Translations under genes and position numbers: made by a program | The notes under the pieces: generated by a model | The model's input: only the letters and a program-made list of their open reading frames with translations | What the model was told of the DNA's origin: nothing | The model's database searches: none | Shown: positions 1 through 7,973 of the stretch, piece by piece | Layout: every line of letters begins with the position of its first letter | How positions within the stretch are numbered: the stretch's first letter is position 1 | From: a gamma proteobacterium NOR5-3 | GTDB taxonomy: Bacteria > Pseudomonadota > Gammaproteobacteria > Pseudomonadales > Halieaceae | Length of the DNA stretch: 64,000 bases | Direction: 5' to 3' | Assembly (NCBI GenBank): GCA_000158155.1 | Contig: DS999406.1 | Location: 76,084-140,083 of the forward strand

Positions 1-2
1 GA

Positions 3-1967
3 CTAGCGAATGATCTGCTCTCGCTCCCGCTCAAGAAGCTGTCGAAAGTCTTCAAAGGGCAAGGGGCGAGAAAAGAAATAGCCCTGAAAACGTATGCAGT
101 TTGCACTGATCAGAAAATCTCTCACGGCTTCGGTCTCCACCCCTTCAGCGATCACCTCCAACTCCAGCGTTTGAGCCATGGAGATAATAGCGCGCACAAT
201 GCTGGCATCACCGGAATCGGTAAGCACATCGCGGACAAAGGACTGATCAACCTTCAGGGTATCCAGCGGCAGCGACTTGAGATAGCGCAGGGATGAGTAC
301 CCGGTACCAAAATCATCGATAGAAAATCGCACGCCGCGCTCACGTAATGACAGCATCTTGGCCACGGTATCGTCGACGTCTTCGATCAACAGGCCCTCGG
401 TCAGCTCAAGCTCAATAAGCCCCCGGGGCAGATGATGGCCTTCAATGGCCTCAAGCACCTTTTCAGAAAACCCTTTTTGCCTGAACTGCCGGGGGCTCAC
501 GTTGAAGGCCAGAGAAAACTCCCGATCACTGAGCTCGTCCTTGAGCCGTGCGCCAATTTCGCAGGCGTTTGCAATGACCCAGTCTCCCAGACGGTAAATA
601 AGCCCCGAATCTTCGGCGACAGGAATAAAAACGTCCGGCGGAATAAACTTTCCGTTGTGCTGCCATCGCAGCAACAGTTCGGCGCCGCAGATCACCGACT
701 CCTCGGTGTATTGGGGCTGCAGGTAGAGCTCAAGGCCTGCATTGGCCTCCAGAGCAGCACGCAGCTCTCGCTCCATGTCCATACGTTTCGACAAAGACTC
801 CTGCATCTCCGGAACAAAAAATCGCAGGGTGTTTCGGCCATCGTCTTTTGCCCGGTACATGGCGGTATCCGCATGCTTTAAAAGGTCGTCCACATCATTG
901 GTATCGTCCGGAAGGAGACTCACCCCAATGCTAACGGTGATATGAATCTCGTTACCCTGAATATCTATGGGAGCCTCAATAGCGCGACGCAGGGCCTCGC
1001 CACGGCGGCGCACCACAGACACGACATGCTCCGTGCCACCCTCAATATCGGTGAGCAGCGCGACAAATTCATCACCACCCAGACGCGCCGCCGTGTCCGC
1101 ATCACGTAAAAAGGCACTCAAGCGTCGGCCAACCTCAACCAGCAGCTCATCGCCCGCACTGTGCCCCAGGGAATCGTTTACTCGCTTAAAAAAATCCAGG
1201 TCCAAAAAAAGCAGTGCGGCCTGCGTTTCATTGCGCTTTGCCCGCGCAAGCGCCTGGCCTAGCCGATCCTGTAGTAAGCGTCTATTTGGCAAGCCGGTTA
1301 AATCATCAAAGAGCGCCTGCCGCTCAATAGTGTCCTCGGCCTGCGAGCGAAGGTAGGTCATTTCAAGGCCGGCAATGACCGTAAGGTTCACCCGACGAGC
1401 AAAGGCCATCATCATGATGAGATAAAGCACCACCATGAACGCCATCACATTTGTCTCCGGTGAGCCCTCACCAATTAATCGCACCATAAAGGGCAATAGC
1501 GAGGTCGCCAGATACACAGCACTTGCTTCGAAAAACGCCGATAAACTGACGATGCTTCCCGCACACATACCGGCGATAACGAACGCCAGCAATGAATGAT
1601 TGAGCATGTTCTGGGAGTCATAGAGCAGAAAGCCCGCCGCACCCCAAGCCAGGCCTGAAAGCACGACTCCGAGCATCATCTCCCGATACCAGCCTGAGGA
1701 CCTGGCTTCTCGCTGCGCCGGGGAACTCCGGCGATATCGCATCGTGCTGGTTATGCGGTACGCAGCAATCGCAAGAGTAGCGGTACACCACAGGATTAGC
1801 GCCTGACTGTTCTCTGGTCTCCAAAGCAGGTACCCCAGCAGCAAGGTATTTAAAACCACCGCAAAAACAGAAACCGACAGGCTTTCGTAAAAGATGTTGA
1901 GGCGCTCGAGAAAAACCCGATGTTTTAGATCGTCTGGAACTTCAGCTTCAGCCGTCACAGGCACCAC
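3..1967 (-). CDS. Membrane-anchored GGDEF/EAL cyclic-di-GMP protein
   Basis: A 654-residue protein with an N-terminal block of hydrophobic helices (about residues 30-200), a GGDEF domain (GGDEF at 297-301) and an EAL domain (about 410-640). The cyclase active site is intact and an RxxD inhibitory site (RDAD, 288-291) lies five residues before it. In the EAL domain the signature reads ELL (430-432) instead of EAL, but the DDFGTGYSSL metal/base loop (551-560) is canonical, so phosphodiesterase activity is plausible. Family knowledge: such proteins make and/or degrade cyclic di-GMP at the inner membrane; the helical block probably senses a signal. Start is GTG at 1967. Transcribed alone and divergent from the SnoaL-like gene. 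Which activity dominates cannot be read from the sequence. Confidence 0.93.
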   Translation of the reverse strand: MVPVTAEAEVPDDLKHRVFLERLNIFYESLSVSVFAVVLNTLLLGYLLWRPENSQALILWCTATLAIAAYRITSTMRYRRSSPAQREARSSGWYREMMLGVVLSGLAWGAAGFLLYDSQNMLNHSLLAFVIAGMCAGSIVSLSAFFEASAVYLATSLLPFMVRLIGEGSPETNVMAFMVVLYLIMMMAFARRVNLTVIAGLEMTYLRSQAEDTIERQALFDDLTGLPNRRLLQDRLGQALARAKRNETQAALLFLDLDFFKRVNDSLGHSAGDELLVEVGRRLSAFLRDADTAARLGGDEFVALLTDIEGGTEHVVSVVRRRGEALRRAIEAPIDIQGNEIHITVSIGVSLLPDDTNDVDDLLKHADTAMYRAKDDGRNTLRFFVPEMQESLSKRMDMERELRAALEANAGLELYLQPQYTEESVICGAELLLRWQHNGKFIPPDVFIPVAEDSGLIYRLGDWVIANACEIGARLKDELSDREFSLAFNVSPRQFRQKGFSEKVLEAIEGHHLPRGLIELELTEGLLIEDVDDTVAKMLSLRERGVRFSIDDFGTGYSSLRYLKSLPLDTLKVDQSFVRDVLTDSGDASIVRAIISMAQTLELEVIAEGVETEAVRDFLISANCIRFQGYFFSRPLPFEDFRQLLEREREQIIR

Positions 1968-2103
1968 CGTAATCTGCTTATCTTGCTACGCTTGTTTAAA
2001 CGCCACTCTTTTACTGGGAAGTAACTTCCCTATACAGTGGCACGCTAGCGTTCTCGGTATCGCACACCCTGAACTGTACATGTTAAAGCGCGGGAATACC
2101 CCT

Positions 2104-2508
2104 ATGAATACATTACAACGCTGGCACGACATGGTGCTCAAACAGAACCACGATGGTGTGTCGGACTTGCTGACCGAAGACTGCGTGTTTTTATCGCCGG
2201 TGGTGCATACGCCCCAGGTCGGTCGCGAAATCACAGCGCTGTACCTTACTGGCGCCATGAATGTCTTTAACGAGACCTTTCACTACACCAAAGAAGTTGT
2301 CACCGAAGAACACGCGGTACTCGAATTCGAATGCACGGTAGATGGCATCCTCATCAACGGCGTCGACATTATCAGCTTCGCCGATGACGGACGAATCTGT
2401 GAGTTTCGAGTGATGGTAAGACCCTTACAAGCTATGCAGATGCTTCACGGCAAAATGGCGGCGATGCTGGAAGTTTTGAAATCCGCACCCGAGGCAAGGG
2501 CTTCTTAG
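2104..2508 (+). CDS. SnoaL-like / NTF2-fold protein
   Basis: A 134-residue protein beginning MNTLQRWHDMVLKQN, with the pattern of the SnoaL/NTF2 superfamily: N-terminal helix, a 'LLTEDCVFLSPVVHTP' strand-loop, then a long beta-sheet half with 'ISFADDGRICEFRVMVRP'. These small alpha+beta barrels act as isomerases, hydrolases or ligand-binding domains; the substrate cannot be told here. The reading frame is open far upstream, but the codons before 2104 resemble intergenic sequence, so the ATG at 2104 is chosen (weak GGGAA ribosome site upstream). No partner gene on the same strand. Confidence 0.82.
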   Translation: MNTLQRWHDMVLKQNHDGVSDLLTEDCVFLSPVVHTPQVGREITALYLTGAMNVFNETFHYTKEVVTEEHAVLEFECTVDGILINGVDIISFADDGRICEFRVMVRPLQAMQMLHGKMAAMLEVLKSAPEARAS

Positions 2509-2539
2509 GCTGGTCAGCCGCGACCGCGCCAAGACCGAG

Positions 2540-3076
2540 CTAAGACAACGATCCGCTGTCGCGAAAATAGACCCCGGTCTTCTCGGTACCAAACGTCGTA
2601 TCGAGCACAAATCCATAATCCAGTTTTTGCGCGACGTTCACCGAAGCCTGATTGCCGGGCGAGATAATGCAGAAACTTCGAGCACGATCAGGCTGTGCAT
2701 CAAGCCAGTTACAGGCGGCCTGCATCCCTTCGGTAGCGTAGCCTTTACCCGCCGCATCGGGGTGAATAACCCAGCCGGCCTCTGGATAGTGGCCATCGAA
2801 GCCTACAAGCCCGCGCTTAAAGTCCGCAAAACCCAACTGCCCGATGTACTTCCCGGTTTCGCGCTCTTCCAAGGCCCAATAGCCATAGCCGAGCATGTCC
2901 CAAAGACCGCCGTAGCGCAGCAAGCGCATCCAGACATCCTGGGGACTCAGCGGCGAACCCGTAATAAATGCGTACACGTCTGGATGCTGCCAGATTTCAG
3001 TGGCCGAAGAATGATCCCGCTCACAATGCGCGCGCAAGCACAGTCGCTTGGTGAGTATCTGTGGCGCTGTGGACAT
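2540..3076 (-). CDS. GNAT family N-acetyltransferase (RimJ/RimL type)
   Basis: A 178-residue GNAT-fold enzyme. The N-terminus 'LTKRLCLRAHCERDHSS' is the usual first strand of the RimJ/RimL branch; 'GYGYWALEERETGKYIGQLGF' forms the central strands; 'GWVIHPDAAGKGYATEGMQAA' is the acetyl-CoA pyrophosphate loop (consensus Q/RxxGxG/A, here AAGKGYA); 'NQASVNVAQKLDYGF' is the typical C-terminal helix-strand. Likely transfers an acetyl group to an amine on a small molecule or protein; the acceptor is unknown. A good AGGAG site lies upstream of the ATG at 3076. Converges on the SnoaL-like gene with a 31-base gap. Confidence 0.9.
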   Translation of the reverse strand: MSTAPQILTKRLCLRAHCERDHSSATEIWQHPDVYAFITGSPLSPQDVWMRLLRYGGLWDMLGYGYWALEERETGKYIGQLGFADFKRGLVGFDGHYPEAGWVIHPDAAGKGYATEGMQAACNWLDAQPDRARSFCIISPGNQASVNVAQKLDYGFVLDTTFGTEKTGVYFRDSGSLS

Positions 3077-3153
3077 ACCCCCGGTCTCCTACTGTCGCTA
3101 CACCACTGCGCGTCGCAGCCGGTGATGCCAAGAATGAATATTGCCAGTAGCGC

Positions 3154-4404
3154 TTATCGATCCGCTTCCATGGTGTTTCCCGAAGCTATTTGATCTTTTA
3201 ACTCCCGACGCAAACCCTCCGCCAGCTCAGTAAATATACGAAAACTGTCGTCCGCGGCTAAACGCTCAGCAATGAGCCCCTGAAACGCTTCGTCTTCGAT
3301 CTTCTCAAGTTCGCTGAGCAGACGATTGGGGTCACCAAAGCCCCCACCTCGGCGAAGGTCCAAGACCCGAAGATAGAATACATCGATGCGATCCTTGCGA
3401 CGCCGGGCTCTCCAGCGGCCAAAGGCCACCGTACCGGTAAACAACAAAACAATGAGGTACACCAAAAAATTGAGTGATTCGGCATAACGCTCCAAAAATC
3501 CCGGCTCGTCGCGCTCAATATAATTCCGCGCGCCACGGTGCAGAGGAAAGGTAAAATCAGCGGCGCTAAAGTCACCACTCATCCAGCGGAACAAAGCTGG
3601 CTCTACTGCAGCAAAGCGGGGCTTCTGCTCCAGCAATACGCGCGTCAACTGGTAGATCGCCGAGGGATCGGTAGCCTTGTGGGCCACCAGAAGCATATCG
3701 ACAGCGAGGGCATCGATCCCCACTTCATTGCCGGGCAGAGCATAGGTTAAAGCAGGGATACGGGTCGAACTGAGCTGCGGCACAAGAAAACTAACGCCTT
3801 CGATATAAAACTCTGCACCGGCTGGATCAAATCTCGACAGAGGCACAAGGGTAAAGCCCTCGGGGAACCAACTGGTGTTACGGGGATTAATCGGACCCAC
3901 ATAGAACAGCATGTCAGGGTCGCCGGGGTCGCCCGGCTGCCATAGCTCATAGCTCCCCGGAAGATCCGAAGCCCGCTCAAACAGTAAATCGAGCACGATC
4001 CGGGCCGTGTGCGAGTTGTGGGCAATATGTATTTTAAGCGCGCGACCGGAACCCCGAACCTCACCGATACGCAGATCCTGCCGGACAGCGAGATGTACAA
4101 CGCTTTGATAAAGCGGCAAAACACTGCGCAGTCCCGACTGAAACACTCGCGTGTTTTCGATAATAGTGAGCTGCGCAGAACCATCAAGCAGAGAGTCAAT
4201 GGGATCATCTCCATCCGCGTTACTCACGGCTGGCTCTAGCCGAATACCGGTCTCTTCTTCGATGATGGCGGACAGGGCAGCAAAATTCAGCTGCTGATTA
4301 TTCGGCGGATGCAGGCGCAGTATCGTGGCCGACGCCGCAACAGAAGAAAACGCCCAAAGTATCATCAGTGTGGCAAAGCGATAAGGCCAGACTCTGATAG
4401 TCAA
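3154..4404 (-). CDS. TAXI-type solute-binding-like protein with C-terminal membrane anchor
   Basis: About 416 residues: a signal-like hydrophobic N-terminus (RFATLMILWAFSSVAASA), a long periplasmic region resembling the TAXI solute receptors of TRAP transporters ('GSAQLTIIENTRVFQSGLRSVLPLYQSVVHLAVR', 'FTFPLHRGARNYIERDEPGFLERYAESL'), one membrane helix near residues 308-328 followed by RARRRK, and an 85-residue cytosolic tail. Ordinary TAXI receptors lack the last helix and tail, and no TRAP permease is nearby, so a sensor or anchored-receptor role is inferred. Start: the frame opens at 4503, but that would lie inside the upstream gene; TTG at 4404 overlaps that gene's TGA (TTGA), suggesting coupled translation. 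ATG at 4365 is the alternative. Confidence 0.75.
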   Translation of the reverse strand: MTIRVWPYRFATLMILWAFSSVAASATILRLHPPNNQQLNFAALSAIIEEETGIRLEPAVSNADGDDPIDSLLDGSAQLTIIENTRVFQSGLRSVLPLYQSVVHLAVRQDLRIGEVRGSGRALKIHIAHNSHTARIVLDLLFERASDLPGSYELWQPGDPGDPDMLFYVGPINPRNTSWFPEGFTLVPLSRFDPAGAEFYIEGVSFLVPQLSSTRIPALTYALPGNEVGIDALAVDMLLVAHKATDPSAIYQLTRVLLEQKPRFAAVEPALFRWMSGDFSAADFTFPLHRGARNYIERDEPGFLERYAESLNFLVYLIVLLFTGTVAFGRWRARRRKDRIDVFYLRVLDLRRGGGFGDPNRLLSELEKIEDEAFQGLIAERLAADDSFRIFTELAEGLRRELKDQIASGNTMEADR

Positions 4405-4892
4405 AGCGCCGATCTCGTTTTCTTTGAACTGAAGCGTGGGCGCCACACAGCAAGAACGACGTTGGCAATGGCCACACCGAGGATCACCAGAGTCGACTTC
4501 CATTCAGAGCTTGCCGTTAGCCCCAGAAGTGCAGGATCAAATTCGCCGGCAAGCGCCTGAGCGGCTCGTGCAGCCTCCCGGGTCGCCGGGCCCTGCACAG
4601 CTATTAAAGTGCCCTCAAAGACCGACACGCCCAGGGCCAACTTCATCCAGGCCCAGCCCTGACTGTGAAAGGCATCTGTCCAGGCCATGGATAACAGGCC
4701 ACTCACGAGGACTATCGCCAGAGAGGGGAACAGCACCCACTGTGAAACCAGACCCATTTGACCGCGTGCAGTTGCATAAGCCACCAAAGAGTCTACCGGC
4801 GGCATGTTCTGCAGCATCAACAGCTGAACGACCAATGCACCGGTCAGACCGATGCCGCCAATAGTATGTAGGAATTTCAGTGCCTTCCGCAT
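4401..4892 (-). CDS. Small multi-span membrane protein (DUF2269-like)
   Basis: A 163-residue integral membrane protein with four predicted helices: about 6-26, 51-73, 82-100 and 132-150. The opening 'MRKALKFLHTIGGIGLTGALVVQLLML' and the spacing of helices resemble the DUF2269 group of bacterial membrane proteins; that assignment is by general resemblance only. The conserved His in the first helix could be a heme or metal ligand, which is speculation. Its TGA overlaps the TTG start of the TAXI-like gene, so the two are probably co-translated, suggesting a shared envelope role. Function unknown. Confidence 0.75.
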   Translation of the reverse strand: MRKALKFLHTIGGIGLTGALVVQLLMLQNMPPVDSLVAYATARGQMGLVSQWVLFPSLAIVLVSGLLSMAWTDAFHSQGWAWMKLALGVSVFEGTLIAVQGPATREAARAAQALAGEFDPALLGLTASSEWKSTLVILGVAIANVVLAVWRPRFSSKKTRSAL

Positions 4893-4962
4893 AATCGTGA
4901 ACCATCAAAACCCATGTGTGCATCATAGCCAGCGCTGTGCGAAGCACCAAGTCAGTGAAGTA

Positions 4963-5577
4963 TCAGCTGTACAGATAATGGCGCCACAATATACCCGTCG
5001 CCACGCTTCGGTAGGGTCGATAGCGCTCGCCCAGTTCCTCCAGAGTGCGAGCATCAGGCTTGTCGCCTATGCCTTTTACAGACATGACGGCTTTTACCAG
5101 GGCAAGATCACCGATAGGCCACAGATCAGGCCGGCGCAGCGCAATCATGAGATACACATCCGCAGTCCAGTTACCCAGCCCGGTGATAGCCGTAAGCAAC
5201 TCCCGAACCTGAGCATCCGATTTGCGTGCCAAGGACCGGATGGGTAGTCGCCCGGCGAGAATCGCCTCGGCGACCAGCCGCGTGTACCGTATTTTCTGGC
5301 GACTCACTCCCGCCGCACGGAGCGTCTCATCAGACAGTTCGAGGTACTTCCCTTCGCTAAAGTCCGGTAGAAGCAATGCTACTTTGTCAAAAGTCGCCTT
5401 GGCAGAGGCCAAAGAGACCTGCTGCTCAAAAATAATAGATACGAGCGTTGCGAAGCTGTTGGGACGGGAAACAAAGGGAGGCGCTCCGAATCGCTCGACA
5501 ATAAGAGCAAGATCCTCGTCACCAGCTGCAAGCAGCTCCACAGCCGCAGCATAGCTGCGTTTGTTCAGCGCTGGCAT
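4963..5577 (-). CDS. DNA-3-methyladenine glycosylase II-like (HhH-GPD)
   Basis: A 204-residue HhH-GPD superfamily glycosylase of the AlkA branch, lacking the extra N-terminal domain of E. coli AlkA (282 residues). Visible are the first helices 'FATLVSIIFEQQVSLASA', the helix-hairpin-helix 'LLTAITGLGNWTADVYL' and the catalytic aspartate in 'WPIGDLALVKA'. Enzymes of this group remove 3-methyladenine and related alkylated bases, leaving an abasic site. No Fe-S cysteine cluster is present, which argues against MutY/Nth. Monocistronic by position; no ada gene nearby to suggest an adaptive response. Confidence 0.9.
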   Translation of the reverse strand: MPALNKRSYAAAVELLAAGDEDLALIVERFGAPPFVSRPNSFATLVSIIFEQQVSLASAKATFDKVALLLPDFSEGKYLELSDETLRAAGVSRQKIRYTRLVAEAILAGRLPIRSLARKSDAQVRELLTAITGLGNWTADVYLMIALRRPDLWPIGDLALVKAVMSVKGIGDKPDARTLEELGERYRPYRSVATGILWRHYLYS

Positions 5578-5628
5578 AAATTAGGGTCTGACTCGAAGGC
5601 GACTACTCATCGCGTCGCCGAATGTCGC

Positions 5629-7176
5629 CTAGTTCGATGCCTCAGAAAGAAACGTATCTCGAAGCAACCTCTTGAGTATCTTGCCACTGGGATTACGCGG
5701 GATGCTATCGACAAAACGCACTGCGGTCGGCTGCTTGAAGCGCGCCAGCTTGCCCTGGCAGAAAGACAAAATCGCCGCATCGTCCAAAGACGGGTCCTTG
5801 GGAATAATAATCGCCAGGGGACTCTCACCCCACTTTTCACTGGGCAGTCCGATCACTGCGGCATCCGCCACGCCTTCATGCTGCATGAGCACGTTTTCGA
5901 TCTCCGCCGGATACACGTTCTCACCGCCGGAGATGATCATGTCTTTTTTACGATCGCAAATCGTAATAAAACCTTCATCATCCATTCTGGCTATGTCGCC
6001 GGTGTGCAGCCAGCCGTCCTGAAGCGTCTCTGCTGTGGCGTCGGGCCGGTTCCAGTACTCCTTCATTATGTGCCGGCCACGCAGCAGTATCTCTCCGGCC
6101 TCTCCGGTAGGGACCGTGTTGCCTCGACCGTCAACAATTTTAGCTTCGGTGTGAAAAAACGCCCGACCCGCCGATCCCACATGCGCCAGAGAATCCTCGC
6201 CCACGATCAAGCAGCCGGGGCCACCACTCTCCGTGAGGCCATAAACCTGGTGAATCTCTATTCCAAGATCAATGTAGGCATTAATGGTGGCGACCGGTAC
6301 CGGCGCGGCGCCACAGATAATATTGCGTACGCTGGAGTGGTCGTACTTTTCCCGCCCCGGCACTTGCAGCATGAAATTGAGCATCGCGGGAACCGCAAGA
6401 CTGGTATCGATACGCTCGGACTCAAACAGCTCCCAGACCTTCTGGGGGTCAAAGTCGCGCAGAATCACCATGCTGTTTCCCCGGTACACCGCACCAATCA
6501 TCGGTGCAAGTGCGCCCACATGAAACAGCGGCAACAGCAGTAAATAGCGATCAGTGCCACGAATGTCCCCGGTATTCACCATAGTGATGATGGCCCAGAA
6601 CACCGTCTCGTGCGTGTGCACCACACCCTTGGGCAAACCCGTAGTGCCAGAGGTATACATGATGAACAGGTTGTCCTCCGCCGCAGCAAGTCCTGCGGGC
6701 TCATCAACCGGCTGTTGCGCCAGCAAACGCTCATAGTGCCTTGCAAAGTCCGGGGCCTCGGAGCCTATGGCAATCCAGTGCTCCACGTCGCTGCCCAAAG
6801 CTCCCCGGGCGCGCAGGTCTTCGGCAAGCGCAGTAAAGTCAGTATCAAAGATCAGCGCCTTTGCGCCTCCGTCTTTGAGAATAAAAGCGAGTTCATCGGC
6901 GGTAAGGCGCCAGTTAAGAGGCATGATCACCAGGCCGACTTTGGCCGGGCCAAAGAAACTTTCTACAAACTGATGCCCGTTATAGGCGAGCACAGCCACC
7001 CGGTCACCGGGCTCCAGACCCATGCCCGATAGGGCACGACACAACTGATTGCCCCGGGCGTTGGACTCGGCAAAAGTAAAACGTCGCTGTGCCTTTACGT
7101 CGTAGAGCATTTCCTGGCGAGGGTTCATTCTCGCTCGGGTCGCGAGAAACTGACCAATGTTCATGTCGGCGTTCAT
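5629..7176 (-). CDS. AMP-forming acyl-CoA synthetase
   Basis: A 515-residue adenylate-forming ligase with all core motifs: P-loop 'YTSGTTGLPKGV', 'VYGLTESGGPG', 'GWLHTGDIARMDDEGF', hinge 'DRKKDMIISGGENVYPAEIE' and the C-terminal catalytic lysine in 'NPSGKILKRLLR'. It activates a carboxylic acid with ATP and joins it to CoA; pattern and length fit medium/long-chain fatty acid or aromatic/terpenoid acids, and the substrate cannot be fixed. The frame opens at 7251, but the residues before MNADMNIGQFLATRARMNP are not family-like, so ATG 7176 is chosen (ATG 7164 also possible). Single gene, divergent from the DUF4136 lipoprotein. Confidence 0.92.
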   Translation of the reverse strand: MNADMNIGQFLATRARMNPRQEMLYDVKAQRRFTFAESNARGNQLCRALSGMGLEPGDRVAVLAYNGHQFVESFFGPAKVGLVIMPLNWRLTADELAFILKDGGAKALIFDTDFTALAEDLRARGALGSDVEHWIAIGSEAPDFARHYERLLAQQPVDEPAGLAAAEDNLFIMYTSGTTGLPKGVVHTHETVFWAIITMVNTGDIRGTDRYLLLLPLFHVGALAPMIGAVYRGNSMVILRDFDPQKVWELFESERIDTSLAVPAMLNFMLQVPGREKYDHSSVRNIICGAAPVPVATINAYIDLGIEIHQVYGLTESGGPGCLIVGEDSLAHVGSAGRAFFHTEAKIVDGRGNTVPTGEAGEILLRGRHIMKEYWNRPDATAETLQDGWLHTGDIARMDDEGFITICDRKKDMIISGGENVYPAEIENVLMQHEGVADAAVIGLPSEKWGESPLAIIIPKDPSLDDAAILSFCQGKLARFKQPTAVRFVDSIPRNPSGKILKRLLRDTFLSEASN

Positions 7177-7338
7177 AAGCAAGAGTCCATTATTGTGATT
7201 TTTAGAAATAGAGTTACCTAGCCTAGACCAGAGTCTGCCACTTGAAAACACGTCAAATCACGTTTTCGTGCTTTGAGCTGTATGCTGTTATGCAGCCGCG
7301 TTACAATTCCCGCGAAAACAACAAAAGGTATTGTGTTC

Positions 7339-7929
7339 ATGAAAAGTCTGTTTTTCGTGCTTGTCATCACTATTGGTGTCGCCATCGCCGGCTGCAGCTC
7401 CAATCCACCCGTAATTGATTATGACCGCAGCGTCGATTTTTCCGGGTACAAAACCTATGCGTTTATCAGCGATCACCCCATGATCCGAGCAGAAGGCTCA
7501 CCGCCGGGCTCCCCCTTACTTGAAGGACGGCTCATGCGCTTAACCGAGGACAACCTGAACGCCAAAGGCTTTATCCTGATAGCCGATCCGGAAGCCGCTG
7601 ATTTTGCTGTTGGCTTTACCGTAGGGGCCAGAGACAAAATTAAGGTCAATAGCTATCCCGAACCCTACCGACCTTACTATGGCGGATGGGGGGGCTGGGG
7701 AGCACCGTATTATGGCGGAGGATACGGCGGTTCAAACGTTGACGTACAACAGTATGTCGAAGGCACCTTAGCCCTGGATATTTATGACGTCAGTGAACAT
7801 AAGCCTGCCTGGCACGGCGTTGCGACCAAGCGCATAACCGACAGCATGCGCCGCAATCCCGATGAATCACTCAGGGAGTTCATCGATGAAATCCTCGCGG
7901 GATTCCCTCCCGGCTCAATAGCCCCCTAA
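7339..7929 (+). CDS. DUF4136 lipoprotein
   Basis: A 196-residue lipoprotein: a signal peptide ending in the lipobox IAGC (Cys19), then 'DYDRSVDFSGYKTYAFI', the hallmark opening of DUF4136, and 'LALDIYDVSEHKPAWHGVATKRI' near the end. A Tyr/Gly-rich loop (YYGGWGGWGAPYYGGGYGG) sits in the middle, common in this family. Residue 2 after the cysteine is Ser, predicting outer-membrane sorting by Lol. The biochemical role of DUF4136 is unknown. ATG 7339 is preferred over the upstream in-frame ATG because it gives the proper signal peptide and has an AAGG site about 10 bases upstream. Confidence 0.9.
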   Translation: MKSLFFVLVITIGVAIAGCSSNPPVIDYDRSVDFSGYKTYAFISDHPMIRAEGSPPGSPLLEGRLMRLTEDNLNAKGFILIADPEAADFAVGFTVGARDKIKVNSYPEPYRPYYGGWGGWGAPYYGGGYGGSNVDVQQYVEGTLALDIYDVSEHKPAWHGVATKRITDSMRRNPDESLREFIDEILAGFPPGSIAP

Positions 7930-7973
7930 AGGCTAGCGATCGCCAGGGAAACTTACCGCTCCAGCTTTGCTCG

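Noticed and set aside
432-881. Long plus-strand open frame opposite the GGDEF/EAL gene
   Set aside because: Antisense shadow of a strongly coding gene; no family resemblance or ribosome site. Similar shadows over purT, DUF885, suf, korA and the SBP genes were dropped for the same reason.
2120-2136. TGGCACGACATGGTGC, a sigma-54-like element
   Set aside because: It lies inside the SnoaL-like coding sequence, faces no gene at a useful distance, and the -12 half lacks TTGC.
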